From: Actinomadura hibisca NBRC 15177
GTDB lineage: Bacteria > Actinomycetota > Actinomycetes > Streptosporangiales > Streptosporangiaceae
Reading direction: 5' to 3'
Assembly (NCBI RefSeq): GCF_001552635.1
Contig: NZ_BCRO01000002.1
Span: forward strand, 1 to 64,000
DNA: 64,000 bases
The position numbers and the translations under genes were made by a program. A model generated the notes under the pieces. That model had not been told where the DNA came from, ran no database searches, and was given only the letters and a program-made list of their open reading frames with translations. Below, piece by piece: positions 17,620-26,760 of this stretch. Position 1 is the stretch's first letter. Each line of letters opens with the position of its first letter.

Positions 17620-18408
17620 ATGCCGGAGAAGACCTCGTACGAACCGGGCGCGCCCTGCTGGGTGGACCTGGTGACCCCCGACCTGGCGGCCGCCGGGGCG
17701 TTCTACACCGGCCTGTTCGGCTGGCACGCCCATCCCGGCGGCGACCGGGAGCGCGGCCACACGCTGCTGAGCCTGGACGGCGACCCGGCGCGGCCGGTGG
17801 CGGCGATGATGTTGCACGTCCCCGAGGCCCCGCCCGGCACCCCGGCGCTGTGGACCACCTACGTGTCGGTCGCCGACGTGGACGCCGCCGCGGGCGCGGT
17901 CGTCGCGGCGGGCGGCCGGGTGTTCCTGGGCCCGATGGAGGTGCCGGGCATGGGCCGCTTCGCGATGGTGTTCGACCCGCACGGCGCGCACCTGGGCCTG
18001 TGGCAGCCGGGCGGCTTCACCGGCGCGGCCGTGGTGGACGAGACCGCCGCCTACACCTGGAGCGAGCTGGCCACGCGCGACGCCGGGACCGCGACGGCGT
18101 TCTACGGCGCGACGCTGGGCTGGCGGGGCGCGGGCTACACCTTCGAGGGCACCGACTACACCGAGTGGAAGACCGGGGCGGGCACGCCGGTGGCCGGGAT
18201 GGTGCTGATGGACGGCCGCTGGCCGCCGGAGGCGCGCCCGCACTGGGCGGTCTACTTCGCGGTGGCCGACTGCGACGCGGTGGCGGTCCGGGCGGCCGAG
18301 CTGGGCGGCGCGGTGGTGCTGCCGCCCGCCGACCTGCCGGTGGGCCGCTTCGCGGTGCTGGCCGACCCGCAGGGCGGCCTGTTCTCGGTGATGCAGCCCC
18401 CGTCGTGA
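17620..18408 (+). CDS. VOC (glyoxalase/bleomycin-resistance fold) protein with two domains
   Basis: A 262-residue protein with two vicinal-oxygen-chelate units. The first begins PCWVDLVTPDLAAAGAFYTGLFGW, the second YTWSELATRDAGTATAFYGATLGW, each followed by the beta-strand pattern ending in DPHGAHLGLWQ and DPQGGLFSVMQ. Tandem VOC proteins of this length are common in mycobacteria and streptomycetes (the CFP30B-like group) and mostly lack an assigned substrate. The preceding leader contains GGAGGGGGAGG. It stands as a separate unit between the nitrite operon and an ABC gene. Confidence 0.85.
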   Translation: MPEKTSYEPGAPCWVDLVTPDLAAAGAFYTGLFGWHAHPGGDRERGHTLLSLDGDPARPVAAMMLHVPEAPPGTPALWTTYVSVADVDAAAGAVVAAGGRVFLGPMEVPGMGRFAMVFDPHGAHLGLWQPGGFTGAAVVDETAAYTWSELATRDAGTATAFYGATLGWRGAGYTFEGTDYTEWKTGAGTPVAGMVLMDGRWPPEARPHWAVYFAVADCDAVAVRAAELGGAVVLPPADLPVGRFAVLADPQGGLFSVMQPPS

Positions 18409-18500
18409 CCCGCCCCGGCCCGTACCGGAAACGGCCTTGACGCTCGGAACGGGCCGCTCCTAGCGTGGGACGGCTGACCAACGCCACTCCGGGGGGACGC

Positions 18501-19481
18501 ATGTCGGACGAGCGACCGGCCATCGAGGTGGACGGCCTGGTGAAGCGGTTCGGCGACGTGGAGGCGGTGCGCGGCATCGGGTTCTCGGTGCGTCCCGGCG
18601 AGGTGTTCGGGTTCCTGGGCCCCAACGGCGCGGGCAAGAGCACCACCATCAACATGTTGTGCACCCTGCTGCGCCCCAGCGCGGGCCGCGCGCGGGTGGC
18701 CGGGCACGACGTGGTGGCCGAGCGCGACGACGTGCGCCGCAACATCGGCCTGGTGTTCCAGGACCCGACCCTGGACGGCTACCTGACCGGCGAGCAGAAC
18801 CTGCGCTTCCACGCCGAGCTGTACGGGGTGCCGCGCGCCCTGACCGCCGACCGGATGCGGCAGGTGCTGGAGATGGTGGGGTTGTGGGACCGGCGCGGCG
18901 ACCGGGTGGAGACCTACTCCGGCGGCATGAAGCGCCGCCTGGAGATCGCCCGGGGCCTGCTGCACTCGCCGCGCGTGTTGTTCCTGGACGAGCCGACGGT
19001 GGGCCTGGACCCGCAGACCCGCGCCTCGATCTGGGAGTACATCCGGCACCTGAAGGACGCCGAGCAGATCACGATCTTCCTCACGACTCACTACATGGAC
19101 GAGGCCGAGTACTGCGACCGGATCGCGATCATGGACTCGGGGCGGATCGTGGCGCTGGACACCCCCGGCGCGCTGAAGGAGGGCGTCGGCAAGGACCGGG
19201 TGCAGATCCGCACCGCCGACGACACCGCCGCGATCGCGGCGCTGCGCGAGCGCTTCGACCTGGAGGCGACCCTCGCCGAGGGCGTGGTGACGTTCGCGGT
19301 GCCCTCGGGGGAGGCGTTCGTGCCGCGCCTGTTCGCCGAGCTGGGCGTGCCGATCGTGTCGGTGAGCGTGTCCCGCCCCTCGCTGGACGATGTGTTCATG
19401 AAGTTCACCGGCTCCACCATCCGCGACGCCGAGGGCTCGGCCACCGACTGGATGCGCATGGCCATGCGCGGCCGCCGCTGA
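18501..19481 (+). CDS. ABC transporter ATP-binding protein, DrrA (daunorubicin resistance) family
   Basis: A 326-residue ATPase. Walker A is GPNGAGKST, the signature [15 protein letters not shown], Walker [14 protein letters not shown] and the switch His is in LTTHYMDEA. The extra C-terminal domain of about 80 residues is typical of DrrA-type drug exporters. The ATG at 18501 follows GGGGGGAC. These ATPases normally sit beside an ABC-2 permease; here the only candidate on the same strand starts 1.8 kb downstream, beyond opposing genes, and is frameshifted. Confidence 0.9.
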   Translation: MSDERPAIEVDGLVKRFGDVEAVRGIGFSVRPGEVFGFLGPNGAGKSTTINMLCTLLRPSAGRARVAGHDVVAERDDVRRNIGLVFQDPTLDGYLTGEQNLRFHAELYGVPRALTADRMRQVLEMVGLWDRRGDRVETYSGGMKRRLEIARGLLHSPRVLFLDEPTVGLDPQTRASIWEYIRHLKDAEQITIFLTTHYMDEAEYCDRIAIMDSGRIVALDTPGALKEGVGKDRVQIRTADDTAAIAALRERFDLEATLAEGVVTFAVPSGEAFVPRLFAELGVPIVSVSVSRPSLDDVFMKFTGSTIRDAEGSATDWMRMAMRGRR

Positions 19482-19511
19482 GAGTCGCCTCCCAGCGGCG
19501 GCCGGGCCGGG

Positions 19512-20039
19512 CTACCTGACGTTGACGCGGACGCCGCCGGAGAAGGGCGAGTCGTGCAGCTCCAGCACCGACGGCTTGACGTCGCGGGGCACGTCGAACA
19601 CGACCACGCCCTTGACGCTGTTGCCGGGGTTGATCTGCTCGTAGAGCGACTTGGACGACTCCAGCCACACCGCGGCCTCGTCGCTGGCGCTGTACTCCTT
19701 GCCGCCCGCCAGCAGCTTCTGGGCCGAGCCCATGAACGTCTGCGCCTCCTTGGCGTGGTTGGTGACCGAGAGGCTGACCAGGACGAACTTGCCCTGAGGG
19801 TCGGCGCCGACGTACTGGTCGCCGATGCGGGTGGTCCTGGTGGCCAGCTTGGTGACCCTGAAGGTGAGCTTGCCGTCCTTGGCGGGCTGCCCGATCCCGG
19901 CGGCCGCGGCCTGCCGCTGCGCGGGCTTGCCGCTCGCGCCGGAGTCGCCCGAGGCGGCCTGGTCGGCCGGGGGCTGGCAGGCGGTGGCGGCGAGGGCGAG
20001 GGCCAGCGCGCCGGCGGTGAGGGGGAGGGTCCTGACCAT
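19512..20039 (-). CDS. DUF4352-type lipoprotein
   Basis: A 175-residue secreted lipoprotein. The N-terminal signal has a hydrophobic core and a lipobox ending ALAATAC, with the modified Cys near residue 21. After a linker, residues 55-175 have the Ig-like DUF4352 pattern (FVLVSLSVTNHAKEAQTF and GVVVFDVPRDVKPSVLELHD) seen in the telomeric-repeat-binding/MPT-like extracellular domain family. Function unknown; a structural or surface-sensing role is possible. It converges on the ABC ATPase gene. Confidence 0.8.
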   Translation of the reverse strand: MVRTLPLTAGALALALAATACQPPADQAASGDSGASGKPAQRQAAAAGIGQPAKDGKLTFRVTKLATRTTRIGDQYVGADPQGKFVLVSLSVTNHAKEAQTFMGSAQKLLAGGKEYSASDEAAVWLESSKSLYEQINPGNSVKGVVVFDVPRDVKPSVLELHDSPFSGGVRVNVR

Positions 20040-20201
20040 GGCGGTCTCCTAGGGGCGAGGCGTCGGGAGGTTCGAACCGATGAGACGCGCGCGGGGGCGA
20101 GATGGTTACCGCTCGTTATCTCATTGCAACCCAAAGTGACCGCTATGCGGCATATGACCCGCTTGCGAGGTGGCGGAACCGGAGCCGGTACGTTGGTCCC
20201 C

Positions 20202-20444
20202 ATGGCCGCAGAACAGGCAGACGCCAAGGTCGAACTCGCCGCAACCCGCCACGCCAAGGCCCAGGCCGAGGCCGAGGCGGCCCTCGACGACCTGTGGCAG
20301 GCCATCGAGGCCGCCGCCCGGGACGGCCGCACCACCGACCAGCTCGCCGAGGTCACCCCCTTCACCGGCGCGCAGATCCGGCGTCAGCTCCGCAAGCGCG
20401 GCGTCCGGCCCGCCAAGGGCGGATCCAGGCTGCGCAGGGGATAG
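20202..20444 (+). CDS. small hypothetical protein, possible helix-turn-helix
   Basis: An 80-residue, highly charged protein. Residues 1-35 form an Ala/Glu-rich amphipathic helix, and residues 38-65 (TTDQLAEVTPFTGAQIRRQL) look like a helix-turn-helix with a basic tail, so DNA binding is possible. No Shine-Dalgarno is obvious before the ATG; AT-rich DNA 50-100 bases upstream may hold the promoter. It is followed by a very strong hairpin terminator, which supports expression of a short transcript. Confidence 0.6.
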   Translation: MAAEQADAKVELAATRHAKAQAEAEAALDDLWQAIEAAARDGRTTDQLAEVTPFTGAQIRRQLRKRGVRPAKGGSRLRRG

Positions 20445-20460
20445 AACGCGGGCGGAAAGT

Positions 20461-20499
20461 AAGGCCGCCCCGCCTCCTTGAAGGAGGCGGGGCGGCCTT
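20461..20499 (+). terminator. perfect 19-bp inverted-repeat terminator
   Basis: 20461-20479 is the exact reverse complement of 20481-20499 around a single base, so the physical loop is about TTGAA. It can serve both the small gene on the left and the opposing small gene on the right. Confidence 0.8.
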
Positions 20500-20565
20500 C
20501 GCCGTTCCCCGACGCCGCGTCACGCGGCGCCCGGTCGGTGTTCAGTTTCGGTGTTCGGTTGCTGC

Positions 20566-20769
20566 TCAGACGGTGTCCGGCCGGTCGGGATCGTCGTCCT
20601 CGACGCCCTCCAGCGGCACGCCGTGCCGGGTGCCGCCCTCGGTCTCGTAGCCCTCGGTGGCGCTGCCGGTCCCGGGGACGACCCGGTCCCGGGGCGTCTC
20701 CTCCCAGCCGGAGTGCGCGCCGCGACCCGGATCGTCGCGGTCGTGGCGTTCGGGCCGCTGCTCGCTCAT
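20566..20769 (-). CDS. hypothetical acidic small protein
   Basis: A 67-residue hydrophilic protein rich in Asp, Glu, Arg, Gly and Pro, with no recognisable domain and probably disordered. It follows the small membrane protein gene by 18 bases on the same strand and ends before the bidirectional hairpin, so it is likely its operon partner. I cannot exclude that it is not translated. Confidence 0.45.
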   Translation of the reverse strand: MSEQRPERHDRDDPGRGAHSGWEETPRDRVVPGTGSATEGYETEGGTRHGVPLEGVEDDDPDRPDTV

Positions 20770-20787
20770 CGCCGCCTCCGCGCCCGG

Positions 20788-21084
20788 TCAGCCGGTCGGC
20801 ACCGCGTCGCGGGCCTTGTCCTTGACGGTGTCCTTCATGTGCGCCATCGCCTCGTGGGGACCGGTGTCGCCCCACTGCTCCTCCAGCCGCATGGCGGTGC
20901 CGAGGGCGAAGAACGTCGGCGCCCACTCGCCGATGAACAGGCCCCAGCGGTCGGCGCGGTCGACGCCGGCCGCCTCCATCTTCTTGGACGCCATCCACGA
21001 CACCACGGTCAGACCGATCGACCCGAACCCCATGGCGTACATCACGCGTGAGGACAGACCCTTCTTGCGCAGGGCGTTGAGCAT
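20788..21084 (-). CDS. small membrane protein, two predicted helices
   Basis: A 98-residue protein starting at ATG 21084 behind GAGAGGAAG. Two hydrophobic segments are visible, about residues 14-32 (VMYAMGFGSIGLTVVSW) and 47-65 (WGLFIGEWAPTFFALG), with a short basic N terminus and a charged C-terminal tail. The family is not one I can name. Its partner downstream is the acidic 67-residue protein. Confidence 0.65.
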   Translation of the reverse strand: MLNALRKKGLSSRVMYAMGFGSIGLTVVSWMASKKMEAAGVDRADRWGLFIGEWAPTFFALGTAMRLEEQWGDTGPHEAMAHMKDTVKDKARDAVPTG

Positions 21085-21311
21085 GCCGCTTCCTCTCGAA
21101 CATTCGTCGATGTCACGAATTTCTGTCAACGTGGCGGTTCCCGCTGGTTCGGATTGCTACGGCCATGCGCTGGTCAAGTCCGCCCTTGGTGGGGCCCGGC
21201 CGGCTCCGGCGGCGATATCGGGCTGACGTCCGCCCCGCGCGGTGGTTTGCTGGACGGCGGCAGGGCGGCGGCGCGGGGACCGCCGGGGACCGACGACGGG
21301 GAGGACCGCCG

Positions 21312-22188
21312 ATGGGGACCGCGACACGACAGGCGCCCGTGGTCCGGGTCCGGGTGCCCGAACGCAGCGTGCGGCACGACGCCCGCGCCGTGAAGATCGT
21401 GCTGCACCGCGAGCTCATCCGGTTCTGGCGCGACCGGATGCGCCTGGTGTCGGGGCTCGTCCAGCCGGTGTTGTGGCTGCTGGTGATGGGCACCGGGCTG
21501 TCGAACCTGATGGCGCGCGGCGGCGGCGCCGACGGCCGGATCGACCTGAAGACCTTCATCTTCCCCGGCGTCTGCGCCATGTCGGTGATGTTCACGGCCA
21601 TGTTCTCGGCCGGGTCGATCGTGTGGGACCGCGAGTTCGGGTTCCTGCGCGAGATGCTGGTCGCGCCGGTCAGCCGCGCGGCGATCGTGGTCGGCAAGTG
21701 CTTCGGCGGCGCGCTGGTGGCCACCCTGCAGGGCACGGTGATCCTGGCGCTGGCCGGGCTGGCGGGCGTCCCCTACGACCCGCTGCTGCTGCTCCAGATG
21801 CTGGGGCTGATGTTCCTGGGCGCGTTCGCGCTGACCGGGTTCGGGGTGATGCTGGCCGCCCGCATCAGGACCATGCAGTCGTTCTTCGCCGTCATGCAGA
21901 TGGCCATGATGCCCATGATGTTCCTTTCGGGCGCCCTGTACCCGCTGAACGGGCTGCCCGCCTGGCTGAGCGTGCTGACGCGCCTGAACCCGCTCACCTA
22001 CGCCGTCGACCCCCTGCGCCAGGCCGTGTTCGCCCACGGACGTCGCCCCGGCCCTGGCGCGCACCTTCAACCCCGGCGTCACCTGGAACGGGTGGCACGT
22101 GCCGGTCTGGCTGGAGGTGCTGCTGGTGGCGGCCATGGGCGTGGGCCTGATGGGCGTGGCCGTCCTGGAGTTCCGCCGGGGCGACTAG
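21312..22188 (+). pseudogene. ABC-2 type drug exporter permease, frameshifted near the 3' end
   Basis: An inner-membrane permease of the ABC-2/DrrB family with about six helices (LVSGLVQPVLWLLVMGTG; ICAMSVMFTAMF-like core; MMPMMFLSGALYPLNGLP). From ATG 21312, behind GGGGAGG, the frame is normal to about 22037 (DPLRQAVFAH). The family-like C terminus (PALARTFNPGVTWNGWHVP, then LMGVAVLEFRRGD) continues in another frame and stops at 22188. One extra base or two missing bases near 22037-22042 explain this; the uninterrupted frame instead reads 66 residues of Arg/Gly/Pro-rich sequence to 22238. It may be a real lesion or a sequencing error. Its ATPase is probably the gene at 18501. Confidence 0.75.
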
Positions 22189-22249
22189 CGGCCGCCACCA
22201 CCGAAAACGCCGCGCCATGTGCCCTGAAAGTGCCCTGACGGGTGGCTCG

Positions 22250-22552
22250 CTAGCAGGCCCCCGGGCCCGGGACGCCGCCCGGCCGCGGCCCCGCCAGCCG
22301 GGGTTCCCAGTACAGCGCCGCCTCCCGGTCGGCGGCGTCGCAGCCGCACTCGCGGGCGTGCCGGGTGCGCGAGGCCGCCCGCCGAGCCAGCGCCGACGCC
22401 CGCACCGCCGCGCAGCCGCAGTGGTGGGCCACCGCCGCGCCCGACACCGCGCCGACCGCCGGGCCCGCCGCCGCGCAGTCGCACAGCGGCGACCCGCGCG
22501 ACTCCAGCTCGTCGGCGAGCGCGGCGCGCTGGGCATCGGTGATGACCGTCAT
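22250..22552 (-). CDS. hypothetical cysteine-containing small protein
   Basis: A 100-residue protein, ATG 22552 behind GGGAGGA. It contains paired cysteines in CDC, CGC and ECGCDAADREAAL contexts plus a terminal Cys, with an Ala-rich centre. The C-x-C pairs could bind a metal. I do not recognise the family. It lies just downstream of the sigma factor gene on the same strand, with a hairpin between, so it is probably expressed separately. Confidence 0.5.
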   Translation of the reverse strand: MTVITDAQRAALADELESRGSPLCDCAAAGPAVGAVSGAAVAHHCGCAAVRASALARRAASRTRHARECGCDAADREAALYWEPRLAGPRPGGVPGPGAC

Positions 22553-22599
22553 GTGCGAATCCTCCCGCTTTCGGGCGGGAAAGGGGGGAGGAACGCGCA

Positions 22600-22628
22600 A
22601 GGCCCGCCGGAACATCTCCGGCGGGCCT
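22600..22628 (-). terminator. hairpin terminator after the sigma factor gene
   Basis: 12-bp perfect stem, 22600-22611 with 22617-22628, and a five-base loop, located 46 bases past the sigma factor stop. Confidence 0.65.
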
Positions 22629-22633
22629 CGCAG

Positions 22634-22675
22634 CGGCTCACATCGTCCGGCTCACATCGTCCGGCTCACACCGTC
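22634..22675. repeat. three tandem 14-bp repeats at the 3' end of the sigma gene
   Basis: The unit CGGCTCACATCGTC occurs at 22634-22647 and 22648-22661, with a one-base variant at 22662-22675. The last unit contains most of the sigma factor stop codon, so the array arose by duplication of the gene's extreme 3' end. It lies between the stop codon and the terminator. Confidence 0.8.
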
Positions 22676-24089
22676 AGACCGCGAAGTCCAGCAGCGGCCG
22701 CGCGTTGCTGGGGTGGCGCAGCTTGGACAGCGACTCCTTCTCCAGCTGGCGGATGCGCTCGCGGGTCAGCCCGAGGGCCTTGCCGATCTCGTCCAGGGTG
22801 CGCGGCGTGCCGTCGTACAGCCCGAACCGCATCGCCATGATCTTGGCCTCGCGCGGCGACAGGATGTCCAGCGTGCGGCGCAGCTGGTCGGCCATCAGCT
22901 GGCGGTCCACCAGCTCGGCGGCCTCGGGGCTGTCGGTGTCCTCGATCAGGTCGCCGATCCGGGTCTCGCCGTCCTCGCCGATGGTGGAGTCCAGGCTGAT
23001 CGGCTGGCGGCTGGTGCGCAGCAGCTCGCGGACCTGCTCGGGACTCTTGTCCAGCTCCACCGCCAGCTCCTCGGGGGTGGGCTCGCGGCCCAGCCGCTGG
23101 TGCATGTCGCGCTCGACCCGGCTCAGCTTGCTCAGCATCTCCAGCACGTGCACCGGCAGCCGGATCGTGCGGGCCGAGTCGGCGAAGCCGCGCTGGATGG
23201 CCTGGCGGATCCACCACATCGCGTAGGTGGAGAACTTGTAGCCCTTGGAGTAGTCGAACTTCTCCACCGCGCGGATCAGGCCGAGGTTGCCCTCCTGCAC
23301 CACGTCCAGCAGCGACAGGCCGCGGTCGGAGTACTTCTTGGCGACCGACACCACCAGCCGCAGGTTGGCCTCCAGCATGTGGGACTTGGCGCGGCGGCCG
23401 TCGGCGGCCACCCACTCCAGGTCCATGCGGGCCTGCGGGGTCAGCTTCTCGGTCTCCAGCTTGTGCTCGGCGTACAGCCCGGCCTCGATGCGCTTGGCCA
23501 GGTCGACCTCCTGCTCGGCGGTGAGCAGCTGGCGGCGGCCGATGGCCTTGAGGTAGGTGTGCACCGAGTCGCCCATGGCCGTAGAGGTGTCGTCCAGGTC
23601 GGCGATCTCGGGCTCGGCGGACTCGACCTCGGTGACCTCGAAGGAGTCCTCGGCGTCGGTGTCCTCGGCGTCGACGTCGGCGGGCTCGGGGGCGGCCTTG
23701 ACCGCGCCCTTGCGGGCGGCGCGCCGGGCGGCGGGGGCCTTCAGGGCGGTGGGCTGGGCGGCCTCCTCGCCCTCGGCGCCCTCGGCGCTCTTGGCGGCCT
23801 TGCCCTTGGCGGTGCTCCCGGACTCCGTTTTGGCCTTACCCTTGGTCGCGGCGGTCCGCGCGGCGGGCTTGCGCTTGGCGGACTCGTCCTCGCTGGCGAG
23901 GCTGATCCCGTTCTCCGACAGCTCCCGCAGGATCGACCGGCCCTGGGCGGGGCTGATCCCGGCGGCCTCGAACGCTTTGCGGACCTCGTCGAGCGAGAGG
24001 CGCCCCTGGGCGCGGCCACGCTCCAGGAGGTCGCCGAGTGCGGAGCCCGACGACTCCGTGAGCGGCGTCTCTACGGCGGTTCGTGGCAT
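22674..24089 (-). CDS. RNA polymerase sigma factor, RpoD/HrdB type (sigma-70 group 1/2)
   Basis: 471 residues from ATG 24089, which follows GGGAGAGGGG. Residues 10-60 resemble the helical N-terminal HrdB region ([20 protein letters not shown]), then a Lys/Ala/Glu-rich disordered stretch. Region 1.2 begins near 172 ([20 protein letters not shown]), region 2 covers about 236-300 ([28 protein letters not shown]), and region 4 ends with [20 protein letters not shown]. The complete regions 1.2-4.2 and the extension suggest the principal sigma or a close HrdB paralogue. The genome must be checked for another copy before calling it essential. Confidence 0.85.
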   Translation of the reverse strand: MPRTAVETPLTESSGSALGDLLERGRAQGRLSLDEVRKAFEAAGISPAQGRSILRELSENGISLASEDESAKRKPAARTAATKGKAKTESGSTAKGKAAKSAEGAEGEEAAQPTALKAPAARRAARKGAVKAAPEPADVDAEDTDAEDSFEVTEVESAEPEIADLDDTSTAMGDSVHTYLKAIGRRQLLTAEQEVDLAKRIEAGLYAEHKLETEKLTPQARMDLEWVAADGRRAKSHMLEANLRLVVSVAKKYSDRGLSLLDVVQEGNLGLIRAVEKFDYSKGYKFSTYAMWWIRQAIQRGFADSARTIRLPVHVLEMLSKLSRVERDMHQRLGREPTPEELAVELDKSPEQVRELLRTSRQPISLDSTIGEDGETRIGDLIEDTDSPEAAELVDRQLMADQLRRTLDILSPREAKIMAMRFGLYDGTPRTLDEIGKALGLTRERIRQLEKESLSKLRHPSNARPLLDFAV

Positions 24090-24275
24090 GGGACACCCCT
24101 CTCCCTTCATGGTTGACGGCGCGACGCGGAGGATTTCGGCTCTGGTGACGCGTGCACTAGACGGAACGTCACCGCCGGTGTTCTTGTTCCCGGGGCACCG
24201 GAACAAGCGTCTCACAAGGCACATCCGGAACGTTTCGCAGACCCGGTGTGACCTGCGCGACAACCCCCGCGGCCG

Positions 24276-25340
24276 CTACCGCGCCGACGGCTCCGGGGGC
24301 TCCGGCGGGGCCGCGTGCCCGACGTCCATGCCCGTGCCGCCCATGCCCGTGCCGGGCGGGACCTCCCCGAGCGGGCCGCCGTAGCGGGCCACCACCCGGG
24401 CGCGCAGGTCGGGGTCGTCGCGGGGGACCGGCTCCAGGAACACCTCGTCGATCTCCTCGTGCCGCTCGCGCAGCTCGTGCGACAGGCGCACGCAGGCCCG
24501 CTCCACGTCGGCGGCCGTCAGGTCGTCGCGGAAGTCCAGCCGGGCGCACACCAGCACCTGGTCGGCGCCGACGGTCATGGTGATGATGTCCACCAGCCAC
24601 TCCACCTCCGGGGCCGCGGCGAGCCGGGCGCGCACGTCGGTGACGATCCGCGGGTCGGCCTGGTTGCCGACCAGCAGGTTCAGGTTGATGCGGCCCAGCA
24701 CCAGCGCCACCGCCGTCAGCAGCACGCCGATCAGCACCGAGCCGACGCCGTCCCAGATCGCCGAGCCGGTGAGCTGGTGCAGGCCGAGGCCGGCGAACGC
24801 CAGCAGCAGGCCCAGCAGCGCCGCCGAGTCCTCCAGCAGCACGCTGATGGAGGTGGGCTCGTCGGTGCGGCGCACGTAGGCGAGGAAGGGCAGGCCCTCC
24901 TCCCGGGCGGCGGCGCGGACCTGCCGCACCGCCTGCTGCCAGGAGATCCCCTCCAGCACGAACGACACCCCCAGCACGACGTAGCCGACCAGCGGGTCGG
25001 CCTCGTCGGCGGTGCGGTGGCCCAGCAGGGTCTCCACGCCCTGGTAGAAGGCGAACAGCGCGCCCATGCCGAAGATGGCGACGGCGACCAGCAGGGTCCA
25101 GATGTAGCGTTCGCGGCCGTAGCCGAGGGGGTGGCGGCGGTCGGCGGGGCGGCCGCTGCGGCGCAGCCCCACCAGCAGCAGGACCTCGTTGAAGGTGTCG
25201 GCGATGGAGTGGGCGGCCTCGGCGGCCATCGACGCCGACCCGGTGACGACCGCGGCGATGATCTTGGCGACGGCGATGCCCAGGTTCGCGCCCAGGGCCA
25301 GCAGGACCGTCAGGTTGCTCTCGTGTTGTTGTTCGGCCAT
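24276..25340 (-). CDS. cation diffusion facilitator (CDF) metal exporter
   Basis: A 354-residue inner-membrane transporter exchanging a divalent metal, probably zinc or iron, for protons. Helix 2 contains GSASMAAEAAHSIADTFNEVLL with the His/Asp metal-site pattern (HSIAD), and a later helix contains the second site. A cytosolic C-terminal domain (VEWLVDIITMTVGADQVLVC) gives the usual dimerisation module, followed by a Pro/Gly-rich tail. I start at ATG 25340 (MAEQQHESNL) behind GGGGGAAGGG. The sigma gene next to it is unrelated in function. Confidence 0.85.
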   Translation of the reverse strand: MAEQQHESNLTVLLALGANLGIAVAKIIAAVVTGSASMAAEAAHSIADTFNEVLLLVGLRRSGRPADRRHPLGYGRERYIWTLLVAVAIFGMGALFAFYQGVETLLGHRTADEADPLVGYVVLGVSFVLEGISWQQAVRQVRAAAREEGLPFLAYVRRTDEPTSISVLLEDSAALLGLLLAFAGLGLHQLTGSAIWDGVGSVLIGVLLTAVALVLGRINLNLLVGNQADPRIVTDVRARLAAAPEVEWLVDIITMTVGADQVLVCARLDFRDDLTAADVERACVRLSHELRERHEEIDEVFLEPVPRDDPDLRARVVARYGGPLGEVPPGTGMGGTGMDVGHAAPPEPPEPSAR

Positions 25341-25451
25341 GGCCGCCCTTCCCCCGGTGATCAGGGTGGTCATGCCCGGGTCCGGGGGAGATGACACGGG
25401 ATGTGACCGAGGGGACCCGGGGACGCCCGGGAACGGCCGCGACCTCCCCCG

Positions 25452-26627
25452 TCAGCCCCGGCGCAGCAGTTCGCGGTCGGGCTTGCCGGAGGGCAGCAGC
25501 GGCAGGGCGTCCATCACCTGGAGCTCGTGGGGGGCGGCGTAGACGGGCAGGGTGGCGCGCACCCACTCGCGCAGCTCCTCCAGGCGCGGGGCGCGGTCGC
25601 CTGCGGGCACCACCACGGCCGTGACGCGCTGGCCCCACTCGGGGTCGGGGCGGCCGACCACGACGATCTCGGCGACGCCGGGGTGGCGGCCCAGCACGTC
25701 GGCGACCTCGCCCGCCACGACCTTCTCGCCGCCGGTGTTGATGACGTCGTCCACGCGGCCGCGCACCCGCAGCCGCCCGTCCTCGACCGCGCCGAGGTCC
25801 TGGGTGAGGAACCAGTCGCCGTCGCGGACCTCGCGGGTGAGGGCGGGGCGCAGCCGGTAGCCGGTGAACAGCACGGGCCCGGCGACGCGGATGCGGCCGT
25901 CCTCGCCGGTGGCGACGCGCACGCCGTCCAGCGGCACGCCGTCGTAGGCGCAACCGCCGCAGGTCTCGCTCATGCCGTAGGTGGTGAACACCCGGCCGCC
26001 GCGCTCGCGGGCGGCCGCCAGCAGGCCCGCCGGGGCGGCCGCGCCGCCCAGCAGGATCGAGCGGAATCCGGACAGGTCGGCTCCGGCCTCGATCAGGCGG
26101 CGCAGCTGGGTGGGCACCACGGCCAGGTGGTCGGCGCCCGCGCCGATGACGGCGCGGGGGTCGAAGCGGGGCTGGATGACCGGCTCGGTTCCGGCGACCA
26201 GGGCGCGGACCAGCACCTGGACGCCGGCGATGTGGCTGGTGGGCAGGCAGCACAACCAGCGGTCGCCGGGCGCGGCGCCGACGCGGTCCAGGGTGGCGGC
26301 GGCCGAGTGGCGCAGCGCGGCCCCGGCCAGCTCGACGATCTTGGGGGTGCCGGTGGAGCCGGAGGTGGCGATCAGCACGGCGGTGCCGGGGTCGACCGGG
26401 ATCCCGGCGATGGGGACGCAGGCGCTGCGCGGCCGGGCGGGCTCCACGCCGTCGGCGGTCTCGACCGCGTGCGGGGCCAGGGCGTCCAGCAGGGCGCGCA
26501 GGGCGGGCGCGGGCAGGTCGGGCGACAGCGGGCAGATCGCCGGGCCGGTGCCGTCCAGCGCCGCGGCGAGCGCGGCGAACAGGCGCGGTCCGGGCGGCGC
26601 GATGACGGCGTGCAGGCGGCGATCCAT
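25452..26627 (-). CDS. menE: o-succinylbenzoate-CoA ligase
   Basis: Acyl-CoA synthetase (ANL superfamily), 391 residues, that activates o-succinylbenzoate in menaquinone synthesis. The P-loop is ATSGSTGTPK at residues 87-96; YGMSETCGG, the D-x-hinge motif GRVDDVINTGGEKV and the catalytic Lys in LPSGKPDREL are all present. The protein is short, as in other actinobacterial MenE. It starts at ATG 26627 and faces away from menC, so menE and menCD share a divergent control region containing GAAC-N2-GTTC. Confidence 0.88.
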   Translation of the reverse strand: MDRRLHAVIAPPGPRLFAALAAALDGTGPAICPLSPDLPAPALRALLDALAPHAVETADGVEPARPRSACVPIAGIPVDPGTAVLIATSGSTGTPKIVELAGAALRHSAAATLDRVGAAPGDRWLCCLPTSHIAGVQVLVRALVAGTEPVIQPRFDPRAVIGAGADHLAVVPTQLRRLIEAGADLSGFRSILLGGAAAPAGLLAAARERGGRVFTTYGMSETCGGCAYDGVPLDGVRVATGEDGRIRVAGPVLFTGYRLRPALTREVRDGDWFLTQDLGAVEDGRLRVRGRVDDVINTGGEKVVAGEVADVLGRHPGVAEIVVVGRPDPEWGQRVTAVVVPAGDRAPRLEELREWVRATLPVYAAPHELQVMDALPLLPSGKPDRELLRRG

Positions 26628-26654
26628 GATCTGCCCAGCGTAGACGACCCCGCT

Positions 26655-26664
26655 GAACACGTTC
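26655..26664. promoter_or_regulatory. GAAC-AC-GTTC palindrome overlapping the menE promoter
   Basis: A 10-bp palindrome about 33 bases upstream of the menE ATG. On the minus strand, TCGAAC could serve as -35 with TACGCT 18 bases later as -10. The menF promoter has the same arrangement (see findings). Confidence 0.4.
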
Positions 26665-26760
26665 GAATCGCGGCGCTGTTGAATGGGACATGACCCCGGG
26701 ATGGCCACGTTTCCCGTGGTACTACTAAACGTCGAACATGCACGGCAGGGGGGTCAGCGG

